This document shows, in pieces, positions 3,975 to 5,375 of a stretch of 5,375 bases of DNA (its first letter is position 1; the number at the start of each line of letters is the position of its first letter). This DNA is from Deltaproteobacteria bacterium (GTDB lineage: Bacteria; Desulfobacterota; Desulfobacteria; Desulfobacterales; B30-G6). Both the position numbers and the translations under genes were made by a program. The notes below the pieces were generated by a model. That model did no database searches. It saw only the letters and a list, made by a program, of their open reading frames with translations, and was not told the origin of the DNA. The stretch spans positions 1-5,375 of the forward strand of contig QMMS01000323.1 of the NCBI GenBank assembly GCA_003647375.1. Direction: 5' to 3'.

Positions 3975-5323
3975 GTCCTGGTAAGCTGGTAACGTTTAAT
4001 TTTGCGAGCCAATGTGCCCCGGTCGATGGCCAATTGTTCTGCAGCTCTCGAAATGTTCCAATCAGTAGCCTCCAGAGCAGCCTTGAGATGACTGATTTCC
4101 ACTTCCTTGAGGGTCATCGTCCCAAAATGGCATTCATCGGTGCCGGGCTGAAGAAACGAGAGTTCATCGGCTCCAATCATACGACCCCGGGCAAGAACCA
4201 CTGCCCTTTCGACCACGTTGCGCAACTCGCGGACATTTCCCGGCCAGTGGTAAGACATCAGCATCCCAATGGCCCGTTGGGTCCACCCTTCCAGACGCTT
4301 GCCCGTTTCCTGGACAAAGTGAACCAGAAAATGATCAGCAAGTACCGGGACGTCTGCCAGGCGTTCACGCAACGGGGGAATGTCAATTGAGAGTACATTG
4401 ATTCGATAATAAAAATCCTCACGAAACTGATCCTCTTTGATCAACTGGGGGAGATTGCGATGCGTTGCACAAATCAGTCGGAAACTTGAACTGACCTCTT
4501 GGCTTCCACCCAGCCGCTGAAATTTCTTTTCCTCAAGAACGCGCAGCAGGCTGACCTGCATTTTAGGTGAGATTTCCCCAATTTCATCAAGAAAAAGTGT
4601 CCCATTATCCGCCATTTCGAGTCTTCCGCGACGGGCTTTGACCGCACCGGTAAACGCGCCACGTTCATGACCGAAGAGCTCGCTCTCCAGAAGCGTTTCA
4701 GATTGAGCACCACAGTTGATGGCAACAAAGGGTCCATATGCCTTGCCGCTCTGCATATGAATTGCCCGTGCCACCATCTCCTTGCCCACGCCTGTTTCGC
4801 CGGTAATAAGCACCGGCGCTGACGACGGTGCCACGTCCACCAAACTGTCAAACACTTCCCGCAGCGCATCAGACGCCACCACGATGCCCTCAATAGAAAT
4901 TTCCTGCTGTTCCATGAGCTGCTCGCGCAACACCAGATTTTCATTCTTCAGTGCCTGATTGGCCGACACCCGTTCAGTCATCAAAGACAGTTCGTCCGGA
5001 TCAAAGGGTTTGCAGATATAATCACAGGCACCACGTTTCATGGCTTCCACCGCTGTCTGGATAGACCCGTGAGCGGTGATCATAATGACGTTGGCATCCG
5101 GTTGAATTTCCTTGATTCTCCCGAGAAGCTCAATTCCTCCCATGCCCGGCATCTTAATGTCCACAAGATACAGATCAAACCAGCCGTCTTCGATACACGC
5201 CAGGGCCGTCTGTCCTGAATCGGCCGTATTGACCTGATAGCCATCTTTGACAAGCCATGCACCCAAAGCCTCGCGAATCGGCTCCTCGTCATCCACTATT
5301 AGTATCCGCATCGATTGAATCAT
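3971..5323 (-). CDS. NtrC-family sigma-54-dependent response regulator
   Basis: 450 residues, full length for the family. The receiver domain (about 5-120) has acidic residues D11, D12 and E13, phospho-acceptor D55, T83 and K105. The AAA+ domain (about 145-385) has Walker A GETGVGKE (175-182), an intact GAFTGA sigma-54 contact loop (222-227), Walker B LFLDEI (243-248), arginine-finger segment FREDFYYRINV (300-310) and sensor II WPGNVREL (360-367). A Fis-type helix-turn-helix lies near 424-447 (NISRAAEQLAIDRGTLARKIKRY). When phosphorylated it should oligomerise at an upstream site and use ATP to open sigma-54 promoters. The first ATG (5323) has GGGAG 7 nt upstream and overlaps the preceding stop as ATGA; MRILIVDDE from residue 5 is a less likely start. 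It is coupled to an upstream gene, probably its histidine kinase. The gene ends exactly at the border of the palindromic element. The target promoter is inferred, see 2173-2188. Confidence 0.96.
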   Translation of the reverse strand: MIQSMRILIVDDEEPIREALGAWLVKDGYQVNTADSGQTALACIEDGWFDLYLVDIKMPGMGGIELLGRIKEIQPDANVIMITAHGSIQTAVEAMKRGACDYICKPFDPDELSLMTERVSANQALKNENLVLREQLMEQQEISIEGIVVASDALREVFDSLVDVAPSSAPVLITGETGVGKEMVARAIHMQSGKAYGPFVAINCGAQSETLLESELFGHERGAFTGAVKARRGRLEMADNGTLFLDEIGEISPKMQVSLLRVLEEKKFQRLGGSQEVSSSFRLICATHRNLPQLIKEDQFREDFYYRINVLSIDIPPLRERLADVPVLADHFLVHFVQETGKRLEGWTQRAIGMLMSYHWPGNVRELRNVVERAVVLARGRMIGADELSFLQPGTDECHFGTMTLKEVEISHLKAALEATDWNISRAAEQLAIDRGTLARKIKRYQLTRT

Positions 5324-5375
5324 GTGTCTTCTCCCTCTGTTTTCTGAACCGGTTGAAAATTCCCGACTGCAAGCA
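5320..5375 (-). CDS. 3' end of a probable sensor histidine kinase (partial)
   Basis: The last 17 codons of an open frame entering from the right edge, LAVGNFQPVQKTEGEDT, end in a TGA that overlaps the response-regulator start as ATGA. Such 4-base overlaps mark translational coupling. Histidine kinases commonly end shortly after a GTxFTxxLP strand, and LAVGN followed by a polar tail would fit that end. The kinase identity is inferred from this and from its position directly before an NtrC-type regulator; no catalytic motif lies within the window. The other two frames here are also open over this short stretch, so the frame choice rests mainly on the overlap. Confidence 0.5.
   Translation of the reverse strand, partial: LAVGNFQPVQKTEGEDT

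Noticed and set aside
4034..4390. Plus-strand reading frame of 118 codons opposite the response regulator
   Set aside because: It is antisense to the conserved AAA+ and helix-turn-helix coding sequence, with no homology I recognise and no ribosome site.

Overview
The window reads as a piece of a Gram-negative, anaerobe-type chromosome, most likely Desulfobacterota (a Desulfobacteraceae-like sulfate reducer). This is inferred from the combination of a cysteine-rich pseudo-GcvH protein, an archaemetzincin, an NtrC-family two-component system and a dispersed-looking palindromic repeat. No marker gene is present, so the assignment is tentative.

Left part (1-975): two cold-shock proteins, 58 of 66 residues identical, are divergently transcribed (128-328 minus, 722-922 plus). 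The roughly 390 bp between them holds two back-to-back copies of the same promoter plus leader. Each leader of about 120 nt has a GC hairpin at its 5' end, a conserved TTTCTGWAGGAA element, a small hairpin, and a hairpin in which the whole Shine-Dalgarno sequence is paired with an upstream complement. The second copy keeps the pairing with a compensatory base change. This is the best candidate in the window for an undescribed regulatory RNA. Each gene is followed by a terminator hairpin.

Middle part (1060-2254): a 59-residue Lys-rich protein with a repetitive acidic tail is followed 34 bp later by a short CvfB-like protein (one S1 domain plus a winged helix). Both are probably RNA-related. 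The 3' end of the second gene is repeated in inverted orientation just downstream, inside a 483 bp region without a convincing gene. That region ends with a sigma-54-type promoter (GG-N10-GC) overlapping a perfect inverted repeat.

Right part (2255-5375): the sigma-54-type promoter precedes a 303-residue protein with two Cys4 repeats and a GcvH-like domain that lacks the lipoyl lysine. It ends in a strong terminator. Converging on it from the minus strand are the last 17 codons of a probable histidine kinase, a complete NtrC-family response regulator (ATGA overlap with the kinase), and an archaemetzincin-type metalloprotease. Between regulator and protease lies an imperfectly palindromic element of about 147 bp, flanked by 7-bp direct repeats. 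Removing it would place the protease start 15 nt after the regulator stop, so the element appears to have inserted into a compact operon. The regulator needs sigma-54, and the only sigma-54-like promoter seen here is upstream of the pseudo-GcvH gene, which suggests (inference) that the two-component system controls that gene.
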